Assembly: GCF_049674955.1 (NCBI RefSeq)
Contig: NZ_CP187232.1
Coordinates: 1,674,001 to 1,738,000 of the forward strand
Length of the DNA: 64,000 nt
Reading direction: 5' to 3'
Origin: Sphaerisporangium viridialbum
GTDB lineage: Bacteria > Actinomycetota > Actinomycetes > Streptosporangiales > Streptosporangiaceae
In this document: positions 36,072 to 44,806 of the stretch, in pieces
Position numbering within the stretch: position 1 is the stretch's first letter
How the letters are laid out: each line of letters opens with the position of its first letter
The notes under the pieces: generated by a model
Database searches by the model: none
What the model was told of the DNA's origin: nothing
What the model saw: the letters and a program-made list of their open reading frames with translations, nothing else
Program-made: the position numbers and the translations under genes

Positions 36072-37082
36072 ATGAAGACGATGGCCACATTGTTCGCCGG
36101 CGCGACGCCGGTCGGCGCCGACCATGTCAGGGACGTGTACCGCTATGCCGCGCGCAAGGGCTCGATCGAGGCCCTTGAGGTGGCGGCGGCGGATCTCGGC
36201 ATCGGGATCCACGAGATGCAGGAGGCGGTGGACCACCTCGTCGCCAGCCGCCTGCTCAGGACGGAGGACAACGCCGTGGGCCGGCGGTACGTGCCGGTCG
36301 ATCCCGAGGTCGCGACCGCTTCGCTGGTCTCCTCCGTCGAGCGCGAGATGTACCAGCGCCGCGAGCTGATCGACCAGATCCGCGAGCGCATCGACGTCTT
36401 CCGGCAGGACGACGCCGGTACGGGCGGCCAGAGCTCGGGGTCCACCTCCATCGAGTACCTCGTGGGGACCATGGAGGTCAGGGGCTTCCTCAAGATGGCG
36501 GGCGACGCCTGCCGCGACGAGGTGCTCATCCTGCAGTCGAGCAAGAGCGACTCCGAGGAGCTCTCGCTGGCCTACCTGCCGCTGCTCGGGCGGGGCATCA
36601 CCGTGCGCATCATCTGCCAGCACAGGGACCGCGCGGACCTCTCCACCCGGATGAAGATCAAGAAGCTGACGGACGCGGGCGCCGCGGTGTGCACCACCAG
36701 CCACATCCCGAGGTCCGCCGTCGTCTTCGACCGGTCGCTGGTCGTCCTGTTCGGGCTGTCGGACGGGGAGACCAACGTCGCGCGGGTGCACAACCACGGG
36801 GTCGCGCAGTTCTTCCTGGACCTGTTCGACCACCTATGGGACGGGGCGACACCCCTTGAGGGCGTCGAGTCCGGCTACGCCAACGTGGCCGACGACCTCC
36901 TCCAGGCCATCGCCGGGCTGATGGCCAAGGGGTACACCGACGAGATCGTCGCCCGCAAGCTCGGCATGTCGGTCCGCAGCTGCCGGCGTCACATCGCCAC
37001 GCTGATGCGCGACCTCGACGCGACGAGCCGGTTCCAGGCCGGGGTCCAGGCGGCTCGCAGGTTCTCCGCGAACCTCACGTGA
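36072..37082 (+). CDS. TrmB-like/LuxR-type HTH transcription regulator
   Basis: The 336-aa regulator common in actinomycete clusters has an N-terminal winged helix (ALEVAAADLGIGIHEMQEAVDHLVASRLL) and a central PLD-like/TrmB effector region (VRGFLKMAGDACRDEVLIL to VVLFGLSDGETNVARVHNHG). The C-terminal LuxR HTH is GYTDEIVARKLGMSVRSCRRHIATL. Its start follows GAGGGGGAG. It converges with the cysteine desulfurase gene across a strong hairpin. Its target promoters are unknown. Confidence 0.93.
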   Translation: MKTMATLFAGATPVGADHVRDVYRYAARKGSIEALEVAAADLGIGIHEMQEAVDHLVASRLLRTEDNAVGRRYVPVDPEVATASLVSSVEREMYQRRELIDQIRERIDVFRQDDAGTGGQSSGSTSIEYLVGTMEVRGFLKMAGDACRDEVLILQSSKSDSEELSLAYLPLLGRGITVRIICQHRDRADLSTRMKIKKLTDAGAAVCTTSHIPRSAVVFDRSLVVLFGLSDGETNVARVHNHGVAQFFLDLFDHLWDGATPLEGVESGYANVADDLLQAIAGLMAKGYTDEIVARKLGMSVRSCRRHIATLMRDLDATSRFQAGVQAARRFSANLT

Positions 37083-37110
37083 TGGCGCCCGCGTCCGTCC
37101 GGCGCCACCG

Positions 37111-37164
37111 GGTGTCATCGCGCGCGCCGCGTCCTGCCCGCGGGGGGCGCGCCGCGATGCCACC
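37111..37164. terminator. Long hairpin between convergent genes, probable bidirectional terminator
   Basis: Arm 37111-37128 (GGTGTCATCGCGCGCGCC) and arm 37146-37164, whose reverse complement reads GGTGGCATCGCGGCGCGCC, pair with one mismatch and one bulge around a 17-nt loop. It fills the 93-bp gap between the regulator stop and the desulfurase stop. There is no U-tract, as is common in high-GC actinomycetes. Confidence 0.55.
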
Positions 37165-37175
37165 GGCGGCCAGGG

Positions 37176-38339
37176 TCATCGCGCGCCCTGCATCGCCACG
37201 ACCACATCGGCCAGGCTCTCGGCCCGCTCGCAGACGAGCTCGATGCCGCGCACCAGCTCCTCCTCGTCCATGCCAGGGTCCAGGCAGACGCGGATGGAGC
37301 TGTTCGCGTCCTCGGGGGAGACACCGATCGCCGTCAGCACGGGCGAGGGCTCCTGGGACGCCGAGTTGCACGCCGACCCGGTGGACAGCGCCACCGAGTG
37401 CAGGCTCGCCACGAGGCTCTCGCCGCGCACTCCCGGCAGGACGAGGTTCAGGATGTGGGGCACCCCCGCGTGGGGACACCCGTTGACCCGCACCCCCGGA
37501 AGCCGGGCGGTGAGCAGTTCCAGCGCCGTGGCGCGCAGCCGCGTGGCGCGCTCCCAGCCGGCGTCGAGCCGGCGCAGCGCCAGCTCGCAGGCCTTCCCCA
37601 GGCCCACCACCAGGTGGGTGGGTATCGTCCCGCTGCGCAGTTCGTACTGGCCGCCGCCGTAGGTGGTCGGGTGCAGGCGCCGGCGGATCTCCGGCTTCAC
37701 GTACAGGGCGCCGATGCCCTTCGGCCCGTGAATCTTGTGGGCCGAGATCGAGAGGGTGTCCATCGCCGCGCCCGCCACGCTGATCGGGACGCGGCCCGCG
37801 GCCTGGGCGCCGTCCACGTGCAGCAGGCACCCGGCGGCGTGGCTGAGCGCGGCCAGCTCCGCGACCGGCTGGATCGTGCCTATCTCACTGTTGACCCAGG
37901 CGACCGTCGCCACCCGCGAGTGGACGTCGAGGCGCTCGGCGAACCCCGCGAGATCGACCAGCCCGTCCGGGCGCACGTCCATCGTGCGGATGTCGATGCC
38001 CCGGTTGCCCAGCGCCCGGCCGATCGCCAGCGACGACTTGTGGTCGGTCGGGCAGAAGAGCGCGTTGACCGGCGCGCGGTCGGCGTGCCCGAACATCCCC
38101 AGCAGCGCGATGTTGTTGCTCTCGGTCGCGCCGGAGGTGAAGACGATGCTCTCGGGCGAGGCGCCGAGCAGCGCCGCCACCGAGTCGGTGGCGGAGTCCA
38201 CGGCGCGGCGCGCCCGCTTGCCGAGCACGTGCGGCGACGACGGGTTGCCGAAGTCGTCCCGCAGGTAGGGCAGCATCGCGTCGAACACTTCGTCGTCCAC
38301 GCGAGTCGTGGCGCAGTTGTCCAGATAGATGACCTTCAT
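37176..38339 (-). CDS. Cysteine desulfurase (IscS/NifS family)
   Basis: The 387-aa PLP enzyme has Lys202 in SISAHKIHGPKGIG, His100 in CPTDHKSS and the persulfide cysteine Cys324 in STGSACNSASQEP, so all catalytic residues are kept. It moves sulfur from cysteine to a carrier or acceptor. I chose the ATG at 38339; a GTG five codons upstream is possible. It neighbours an unrecognised gene and a condensation protein on the same strand. A role in sulfur insertion into the product is plausible, but no ThiS-like carrier or tRNA-thiolase-type adenylase was seen. Confidence 0.94.
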   Translation of the reverse strand: MKVIYLDNCATTRVDDEVFDAMLPYLRDDFGNPSSPHVLGKRARRAVDSATDSVAALLGASPESIVFTSGATESNNIALLGMFGHADRAPVNALFCPTDHKSSLAIGRALGNRGIDIRTMDVRPDGLVDLAGFAERLDVHSRVATVAWVNSEIGTIQPVAELAALSHAAGCLLHVDGAQAAGRVPISVAGAAMDTLSISAHKIHGPKGIGALYVKPEIRRRLHPTTYGGGQYELRSGTIPTHLVVGLGKACELALRRLDAGWERATRLRATALELLTARLPGVRVNGCPHAGVPHILNLVLPGVRGESLVASLHSVALSTGSACNSASQEPSPVLTAIGVSPEDANSSIRVCLDPGMDEEELVRGIELVCERAESLADVVVAMQGAR

Positions 38340-38385
38340 GTTCCCGTCCGTCACCGTCGGTGTTTCGCCTGCGCTGCCGCGCGCG

Positions 38386-39300
38386 TCAGCTGCGGAAGGT
38401 GCTGACCGTGACCAGCTTCGAATAGATCTCGTCGGTCGACATCTCGCCGCTCCCGCCCGGGTCGGCGATGACCACGACCATGCCCGGCAGCCGGTAGAGG
38501 TTCAGCGCGATGTCCACCCCGGTCTGTACGGGCGCGAGGCACTCGCCCGGCGCGAAGATCACGAGGGTCCGGTAGCCGGCGCGGTGGACCTCCGAGATCA
38601 TCTCGGTGATCTCGCCCGCGCATCCGGTGATGCCGCAGCTGATCAGCGTGCGGTAGTTGCCCTCCGCGTCGAGGAAGGCGACCTCGGTGTCCTTCTTGTC
38701 GGTGTCGTTCCTGGCCGAGTCGAGGACGCGCTTCTCCAGCAGCCCCTGCTTGACGAACTTGTCGGCGGCCTTCTGGAAGCGGTACTTCAGCCACGTCTCG
38801 GGGAACGACAGCGCGTGCTTGCGGCTCGGCAGGACGCACTCAGGCGAGAGGCCGGAGTTGCGCAGGACCTTCTCGTACTCGGCGGGCAGCCGGGTGAACT
38901 CCTCGAAGAACTCGGCCCGCAGCTCGCTCGCCGGACGGCCCGCCGTCGGCACGTACTGCCAGTCGTTGATCAGCAGAAGCAGGCGCACGTCGTCGCACGT
39001 CTCCGCGTAGGACGTGAGCAGGTCGACCGACAGCGTCCAGCTGTATCCGGGGAAGATCCCCACGCGGCCGGAGATCCTGCGCCGCATCGTGTCGGACTTC
39101 TGCTCCTCGATGACCCCGGGCACGAGCCGGCCGGTGGTCTCGTCCTCGAAGAGCATGAAGTGGCCGCCCATGACCACCAGCTTGTCCAGGTCGGCGGCCG
39201 ACAGCTCACGGTCGATCACCTGGCGGAGCTCCTGCTCCGACCCGACGAGCTGGTGGGTCTTCACGACCTTGGCGGCACTGCCTGCGAGAGCGTCACTCAT
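38386..39300 (-). CDS. Unrecognised 304-aa protein between cysteine desulfurase and condensation protein
   Basis: I do not recognise a family. The product is soluble, with no signal peptide or membrane segment. Notable segments are VVMGGHFMLFEDETTGRLVPGVIEEQ, LLLLINDWQYVP, and a cysteine-rich ISCGITGCAGEITEMI followed by a Rossmann-like TLVIFAPGECLAPV. A TTG at 39324 could extend it by 8 residues, but the ATG at 39300 has GGAG 9 nt upstream. It probably shares an operon with the desulfurase (46 bp apart) and could be its partner in handling sulfur through the cysteines. That is inference. Confidence 0.75.
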   Translation of the reverse strand: MSDALAGSAAKVVKTHQLVGSEQELRQVIDRELSAADLDKLVVMGGHFMLFEDETTGRLVPGVIEEQKSDTMRRRISGRVGIFPGYSWTLSVDLLTSYAETCDDVRLLLLINDWQYVPTAGRPASELRAEFFEEFTRLPAEYEKVLRNSGLSPECVLPSRKHALSFPETWLKYRFQKAADKFVKQGLLEKRVLDSARNDTDKKDTEVAFLDAEGNYRTLISCGITGCAGEITEMISEVHRAGYRTLVIFAPGECLAPVQTGVDIALNLYRLPGMVVVIADPGGSGEMSTDEIYSKLVTVSTFRS

Positions 39301-39354
39301 CTGAAACCACTCCGTCTTGCTCAAGTTCTGGGTACGGGTAGATGGTCCGGGTCC

Positions 39355-41406
39355 TCACCGCACGGTCTCCTCGGCGAGGGCGGGGGCCACCCGGTGCGCC
39401 TGTTCCGGCAGGCGCGTGACACGACCGCTCCGGTAGCGGGCCGGGGCGGGTCCGGAGGGCGTACGCTCGGCGCCGGCGCCCGGCGGGACCTCGGCGAGGT
39501 TCCGGGGTGGGAGTTCGGGCCCGGTCGCGGCGACCGGGGTCAGCCGGCCGGCCAGCGCGCGCAGCGGCCGGGCACTGGTGAGCTCGTGGACGGAGATCCC
39601 CTCCCACCCGTGGTCCGTGAGGACGGCCAGCACGCGCGGGATCCGCAGGACCCTTCCCCCGGCGCCGGTGTAGCTGTCGCACAGGTCGAGGTCGTCGAGA
39701 CCGTTCACCTCGCGGACGACGGCCGCGAGGGTCTGCTCGGCCTCGCCCATGGGGGAGGCGGGCTCGGCGTCGCGCCCGTCTCCTTCCGCCTCCGGGGAGC
39801 CCGCCGCGACGCCTTCGGGGGCCTGGATCAGGAACCGGTCCGGGCAGCGCACCGGGTGGTGGTCGTAGAGGTGGCCGAGGAAGTGCGCGCGGAGCCGCGC
39901 GGGGGTGACCGGCTGGTCGGCGACGATGTGCGCCACCAGCCGCCCCGTCCCGTCCGAGGACACCTCGGCGAGGCGGACGGCGGGATGGAGGGCGAGCACG
40001 GCCTCGATCCTTTCGAGGTCGACCAGGTCGTCCCCAGCGCCCGCCGTCCGTCCCCCGGCGGGCGGCGACGGCGGCGCGAAGCCGGCCAGCCGGGCGACCT
40101 CGCTGATCCGCAGGTCGGCCGACGGGTCGTCGTGCGCCTGGAACACGGCCTCGTAGCCCCGCAGGAACCGCTCCATCGCCTCGGCGTCCATCACCGAGGA
40201 GACGGCGTTCAGCGTGACGACGACGGCGTCGCGCCACTCGTCGATGCGGAAGTAGGTGTCCCCGCCGTGGAGCGCCCAGCCCGTGGGGGCCGGGGCCCAG
40301 GTGAACTTGGTGCGCCTTGCCTTGGAGTCGCGGGAGGCCTGCTTGATGAAGTTCAGCTCCGACCCGACGCGCACGGCCCGCCCGCGCCGCGTGCTCTCGC
40401 GGGACACCAGCTCGACCACCTCGTCATAGGGGACGTACGAGTGGGCCTGCGCCCGCTCGAAGTGCTGCGCGACGCGCCGCAGCAGCTGCGAGAAGGTGGG
40501 GTCGTCGTGACAGTCGACCCGCAGCAGCAGGGGCGAGAACATGCAGGTCATCACGTCGGAGTACGTGCTGGACTCGCGGTTGCTGGTGAACGAGAGGTGG
40601 CCGGCCGTGCCGCTGCCGGTGTAGGCGGCCATCAGCATGTTGTACGCGGTCACGTGGACCAGCGACGGCCAGACCTGGTGCCGGGCGCCGATGCGGCGGC
40701 TGGCGTCCAGCATCGACGGCGAGGTGAGCGTGGCGCCGCGCGCCGTGGGCTCGGCGCCGGGCACGCGCCTGGCGGCGAACGTGTCGGCCGGCAGCTTCGA
40801 GATCTCCTCTCTCCAGAACGCCATGGCGTCTTCCGCCACGGCGGCGGCCGCGCGCGAGGACTCGTACCGGGTGAGATCCATCGGCTGGTGGCGAACCGGC
40901 TCCAGGGAGGCGGGCCGCCGGGAGCTGAACCCGGCGCACTGGACCTTGAGCTCGCGCTTGATCTGCCGGACGGTCCAGACGTCGACCGCCAGATGGTTGA
41001 GCACGAGGACGAGTTGCCGGGGAACGCCCGCCGTGGTGATGACGCACGCGCGGATGGGCCATTCCGTGGAAAGGTCGAATTCGGTGGTGGTGAGCTTTTC
41101 CACGACCTCGCCCGGCGCGGCCGTGCCATCCTTTTCCGTGGTCACGTGAATGACCGGAAGAGCGGCCGGAGAATGCACGCGCTGTTGCGGGTCGCCGCCG
41201 TCGAGGTGATATGTGGTGCGCAGTGCCTCGTGCCGGCGTGTCAGGTAGTTGATCGCGGCCCTGCAGTTCGCCACGGTGACGTCGTACGGCATCTCCAGGT
41301 GCAGGACGATGTGCGTCTCGTGTCGCTCCCGCGGCGGCAGCTGGTGGTACCTCAGCCACATGTAACGCTGGCCCCAGCAGAGATTGGCGTTCTTGGCAGC
41401 GGACAA
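39355..41406 (-). CDS. Free-standing NRPS condensation-domain protein with degenerate carrier-like tail
   Basis: This is about 683 aa. Residues 1-430 form a condensation domain with catalytic His138 and Asp142 in LNHLAVDVW (the usual HHxxxDG is partly changed). Residues about 440-560 resemble the end of an adenylation domain, and a carrier-like stretch near 600-625 reads DSYTGAGGRVLRIPRVL, in which the phosphopantetheine Ser is missing. It cannot carry a substrate itself and should act on one bound elsewhere, forming an amide or ester. The TTG at 41406 is chosen because GGAGG lies 5 nt before it; a GTG at 41445 lacks an RBS. Confidence 0.85.
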   Translation of the reverse strand: MSAAKNANLCWGQRYMWLRYHQLPPRERHETHIVLHLEMPYDVTVANCRAAINYLTRRHEALRTTYHLDGGDPQQRVHSPAALPVIHVTTEKDGTAAPGEVVEKLTTTEFDLSTEWPIRACVITTAGVPRQLVLVLNHLAVDVWTVRQIKRELKVQCAGFSSRRPASLEPVRHQPMDLTRYESSRAAAAVAEDAMAFWREEISKLPADTFAARRVPGAEPTARGATLTSPSMLDASRRIGARHQVWPSLVHVTAYNMLMAAYTGSGTAGHLSFTSNRESSTYSDVMTCMFSPLLLRVDCHDDPTFSQLLRRVAQHFERAQAHSYVPYDEVVELVSRESTRRGRAVRVGSELNFIKQASRDSKARRTKFTWAPAPTGWALHGGDTYFRIDEWRDAVVVTLNAVSSVMDAEAMERFLRGYEAVFQAHDDPSADLRISEVARLAGFAPPSPPAGGRTAGAGDDLVDLERIEAVLALHPAVRLAEVSSDGTGRLVAHIVADQPVTPARLRAHFLGHLYDHHPVRCPDRFLIQAPEGVAAGSPEAEGDGRDAEPASPMGEAEQTLAAVVREVNGLDDLDLCDSYTGAGGRVLRIPRVLAVLTDHGWEGISVHELTSARPLRALAGRLTPVAATGPELPPRNLAEVPPGAGAERTPSGPAPARYRSGRVTRLPEQAHRVAPALAEETVR

Positions 41407-41715
41407 CTCAGCCTCCAACAGTCGGTCGCGACACCCACTCCGCACGATTGCGCCGTTCGCCGGCGGTGCGACTCACCGGTCGTCGGATCGACAGCGCTTC
41501 TCAGGATAGTTGAATGCGATTGAGAATTGGCGTTTCTGCAGGGCGTTACAACGACGGCGCGGTGGCATCTTCAGGAACGTGACAACCTGCCACCGGACCG
41601 GTCCTTTCAGAATGCACGGCGGGCTTGACCGGGCCCGTGCATTCGGTGAGGGTGGGCGGGGGCGACATTTGTCCAGGTCGCCTGATGCGCTCGGCCCTCA
41701 CTGTGAGGTGGCACG
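41407..41715. promoter_or_regulatory. Divergent promoter region with a 10-bp inverted repeat
   Basis: This is 309 bp between the condensation protein and the carrier protein gene. A perfect inverted repeat, GAATGCACGG (41610-41619) and CCGTGCATTC (41635-41644), has a 15-nt spacer in which CGGGC is repeated (41620-41624, 41630-41634). The last 12 bp before the carrier protein ATG (41704-41715, TGAGGTGGCACG) are identical to the leader of the type I PKS gene at 47615-47626. No gene was seen here. Confidence 0.5.
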
Positions 41716-41976
41716 ATGACCATGGTTGAAATAGAAATACCTCACGAGTTCCAGAATATCCTGCGGCCGCATTTGCCTTATGCGGATTCGGGGGATCTCT
41801 CGCCGTTCGACGACCTCGCGGGTCTCGGACTGGACTCGATGGGCGTCGTGCAGCTGCTGGTCGCCCTGGAGGACGGCTACGACATCGAGCTTCCCGACGA
41901 CATCCTCGACGAGGAGACGTTCGCGACCGTCGGCTCGCTCTGGCGGGCGCTCTCCGTGCTGGTGGCGTCGAAATGA
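41716..41976 (+). CDS. Discrete acyl/aminoacyl carrier protein
   Basis: The 86-aa carrier protein has Ser41 in AGLGLDSMGVVQLL. It is followed 22 bp later by an AMP-dependent ligase and then a PLP decarboxylase, all on one strand. This arrangement matches loading systems in which an acid is activated, put on the carrier and decarboxylated there. A second in-frame ATG lies two codons in. Confidence 0.93.
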   Translation: MTMVEIEIPHEFQNILRPHLPYADSGDLSPFDDLAGLGLDSMGVVQLLVALEDGYDIELPDDILDEETFATVGSLWRALSVLVASK

Positions 41977-41998
41977 GAAGCAGGCGTGAGGATCGCGG

Positions 41999-43546
41999 AT
42001 GCTGACCCGGGTCGATGATCTGCTGCGCTGCGGCGACCCCGATCGCCCGGCGCTGACCTTCAAGGACGAGACCCTCACCTACGGCGAGCTGGCCCGTCGC
42101 GTCGGCCTGGCCGCGGCCGGCCTCCGGCGCCTCGGGCTCCGCCGCGGCGAGCGGGTCGTCGTTTACCTCGAAAAGCGCGTGGAGACGGTGGTCGCGATGC
42201 TCGCCGTGTCCTCGGCGGGCGGGGTCCTCGTCCCGGTCAACCCGCTGTTCAGGCCGAGGCAGGTCGCGTACGTCGTCGCCGACTGCGACGCCCGCGTGGT
42301 GGTCACCACCTGGGAGCGTCACCGCACGCTGGGGGCCCGGATCGAGGCGGGCGAGTCGCCGCCGCACCTGGTGCTGATCGGCGACGGGGATGATCCGGGG
42401 CCCGGAGCCACCACGTGGGAACGGCTCTGCGCGGCCGGGGAGCCGGCGCACGGGGACGGCGACGGGGTGATCGACGCAGACGTCGCGGCCATCCTCTACA
42501 CCTCCGGCAGCACCGGCTCGCCGAAGGGCGTCGTGCTGTCGCACCGCAACGTGCTGGCCGGCGCGGAGAGCGTCGCCGCCTACCTTCGGCACACGCGCGA
42601 CGACGTGGTGCTCGCCGTACTCCCGCTGAGCTTCGACGCCGGGTTCAGCCAGCTCACGACGTCCTTCGTCGCCGGCGCGCACGTCGTGCTGGTCAACTAC
42701 CTGACGCCCGCAGAGGTCGTGCGCCTGTGCGCCCGGCATGGCGTCACGGGCCTGACCTGCGTGCCGCCTCTGTGGCTCCAGCTCGCGACCAGGAAGTGGC
42801 CGCAGGAGGCCACCGGGCGCCTGCGGTACTTCGCCAACACCGGCGGGCGCATGCCCGGGACCACCCTGGCCTGGCTGCGCGACACCTTCCCCGAGGCGAA
42901 GCCGTACCTGATGTACGGGCTGACCGAGGCGTTCCGCTCCACCTACCTCGACCCGGCCGAGGCCGGGCGCCGGCCCGACTCGATCGGGAAGGCGATCCCC
43001 AACGCGGAGGTCCTGGTGGTGCGGCCGGACGGCTCGGTCTGCGACCCCGGCGAGGAGGGCGAGATCGTGCATCGCGGCGCGCTCGTGTCGCTCGGTTACT
43101 GGAACGACCCCGAGCGCACCGCCGAGCGGTTCCGTCCGTACCCGCCGGGGGGCGGCGCCTCGCGCGCCGAGATCGCGGTGTGGTCGGGCGACGTCGCCTA
43201 CCGCGACGAGGACGGCTTCCTGTACTTCGTCGGGCGCACCGACGACCTGATCAAGACGTCGGGGTACCGGCTGAGCCCCACGGAGGTCGAGGAGGCGGCG
43301 TACGCCACCGGCCTGGTGTCGGAGGCGGTGGCCTTCGGCGTACCTGACGAGGAGCTCGGGCAGCACGTGGTGCTCGCGGTCACGGGACCGACGGGGGAGG
43401 CCTGCGACACCGGCACGCTGATGAAGGCGCTGGAACGCGACCTGCCGAGATACATGGTCCCCCGGCGCGTGGCGGTGTTCTCTCAGCTGCCGAGGTCGGG
43501 CAACGGCAAGTTCGACCGCGGCGAGCTGCGCCGGATGGTGCCGTGA
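41999..43546 (+). CDS. AMP-dependent acyl/aminoacyl ligase
   Basis: The 515-aa ANL-family enzyme has the P-loop LYTSGSTGSPKGVVLSHRN, A5-like YLMYGLTEAFRSTYL, WSGDVAYRDEDGFLYFVGRTDDLIKTSGYRLSP (A7-A8) and catalytic Lys in SGNGKFDRGELR (A10). It should adenylate an acid and load it onto the 86-aa carrier protein just upstream. It resembles the exosortase-A-associated ligases and beta-amino-acid starter ligases by gene company. The substrate cannot be deduced by eye. The stop overlaps the decarboxylase start. Confidence 0.93.
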   Translation: MLTRVDDLLRCGDPDRPALTFKDETLTYGELARRVGLAAAGLRRLGLRRGERVVVYLEKRVETVVAMLAVSSAGGVLVPVNPLFRPRQVAYVVADCDARVVVTTWERHRTLGARIEAGESPPHLVLIGDGDDPGPGATTWERLCAAGEPAHGDGDGVIDADVAAILYTSGSTGSPKGVVLSHRNVLAGAESVAAYLRHTRDDVVLAVLPLSFDAGFSQLTTSFVAGAHVVLVNYLTPAEVVRLCARHGVTGLTCVPPLWLQLATRKWPQEATGRLRYFANTGGRMPGTTLAWLRDTFPEAKPYLMYGLTEAFRSTYLDPAEAGRRPDSIGKAIPNAEVLVVRPDGSVCDPGEEGEIVHRGALVSLGYWNDPERTAERFRPYPPGGGASRAEIAVWSGDVAYRDEDGFLYFVGRTDDLIKTSGYRLSPTEVEEAAYATGLVSEAVAFGVPDEELGQHVVLAVTGPTGEACDTGTLMKALERDLPRYMVPRRVAVFSQLPRSGNGKFDRGELRRMVP

Positions 43547-44769
43547 TGCCCGGCCGCTCGTCCGGATGGTCCGGAAGGCACGACGGCTCGCTGACCGTGG
43601 GCGGCATCCCCGTCGGGAGGCTCGCGGCCCGGGTGGGTGGCACGCCGTTCTTCGCCTACGACCGGGAGCTGATCGGCCGGCGGGTCGCCGCCGTGCGCGC
43701 CGCGCTGCCCGGCGAGATCGAGCTGAGCTACGCGGTGAAGGCCAACCCGATGCCTGCCCTGCTCCAGCACATGAGCGGCCTGGTCGACGGCTTCGACGTG
43801 GCGTCCGCGCTGGAGATGCGGCACGCGCTCGACACCCCGGTGCCCCCCGGCCGCGTCAGCTTCGCCGGACCCGGCAAGACCGTCGAGGAGCTGACCCAGG
43901 CGGTCGCGGCGGGCGTCACCGTCGAGCTGGAGTCCGAGCTGGAGATCGCCCGGGTGCGGGCGACGAGCAGGGCCCTCGGCGTCCCGGCCCGGGTCGCGCT
44001 GCGGGTCAACCCCGACTTCACGGTACGCGGCTCCGGGATGCGGCTCGGGGGAGGACCGCAGCAGTTCGGCGTCGACTCCGAGCGGGTGCCCGAGGTGCTC
44101 GCGAGCCTGGCTGGCGCGGAGTTCGACTTCCAGGGGTTCCACGTGTTCGCCGGCTCGCAGAACCTGCACGCCGACAGCCTCTGCGAGGCGCAGCGCAGGA
44201 CCGCCGAGCTCGTACTCGGGTTCGCGTGGGCCGCGCCCGGCCCGGTGCGGTACGTCAACCTCGGCGGCGGCTTCGGCATCCCGTACTCCCACAGGGACAG
44301 GCCGCTCGCCCTCGAACCGATCGGGGAGAACCTCGCCGAGCTGGTCGACCGGGTGATCCGCCCCCGCCTGCCCGAGGCGAGGATCGTCGTCGAGCTGGGA
44401 CGCTACCTGGTGGGCGAGGCCGGCGTCTACGTCACCCGCGTCGTCGACCGCAAGGTGTCGCGCGGCAAGACCTTCGTCATCGTGGACGGGGGGCTGCACC
44501 ACCAGCTCGCGGCGTCCGGCAACTTCGGCCAGGTCATCCGGCGCAACTACCCGATCGCGGTGGGGAACCGCATGGACGACCCCGCCGAGGAGACCGTGAC
44601 CGTGGTCGGCTGCCTGTGCACCCCGCTCGACCTGCTCGGCGACGACGTGGCGCTGCCGATGCCCGAGGTGGGGGACCTCATCGTGCTGTTCCAGGCCGGC
44701 GCGTACGGCCTCACCGCGAGCCCCACCGCGTTCCTGAGCCACCCCACCCCGGCCGAGGTCCTCGTCTGA
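43546..44769 (+). CDS. PLP-dependent decarboxylase, fold type III (DAP/ornithine decarboxylase-like)
   Basis: This is about 407 aa. The alanine-racemase-type barrel carries PLP Lys65 in LSYAVKANPMP, the glycine loop LGGGFGIPY and the active-site cysteine segment VVGCLCTPLDLLGDD. Relatives decarboxylate free or carrier-bound amino acids. VinO and FlvO act on aspartyl-type groups on a carrier protein beside a matching ligase, the same trio seen here. I prefer the ATG at 43546 (TGATG overlap) to the GTG at 43543. It converges with a condensation gene across a hairpin. Confidence 0.92.
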   Translation: MPGRSSGWSGRHDGSLTVGGIPVGRLAARVGGTPFFAYDRELIGRRVAAVRAALPGEIELSYAVKANPMPALLQHMSGLVDGFDVASALEMRHALDTPVPPGRVSFAGPGKTVEELTQAVAAGVTVELESELEIARVRATSRALGVPARVALRVNPDFTVRGSGMRLGGGPQQFGVDSERVPEVLASLAGAEFDFQGFHVFAGSQNLHADSLCEAQRRTAELVLGFAWAAPGPVRYVNLGGGFGIPYSHRDRPLALEPIGENLAELVDRVIRPRLPEARIVVELGRYLVGEAGVYVTRVVDRKVSRGKTFVIVDGGLHHQLAASGNFGQVIRRNYPIAVGNRMDDPAEETVTVVGCLCTPLDLLGDDVALPMPEVGDLIVLFQAGAYGLTASPTAFLSHPTPAEVLV

Positions 44770-44804
44770 CCGGGAAGGGCCCGGAACGGGCCCTTTCCGG
44801 GGTC
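44768..44804. terminator. Strong hairpin between convergent genes, bidirectional terminator
   Basis: GACCGGGAAGGGCCC (44768-44782) and GGGCCCTTTCCGGGGTC (44788-44804) pair almost perfectly around the loop GGAAC. The stem overlaps the decarboxylase stop and lies 3 bp from the stop of the opposing condensation gene, so it can serve both transcripts. Confidence 0.75.
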
Positions 44805-44806
44805 CT

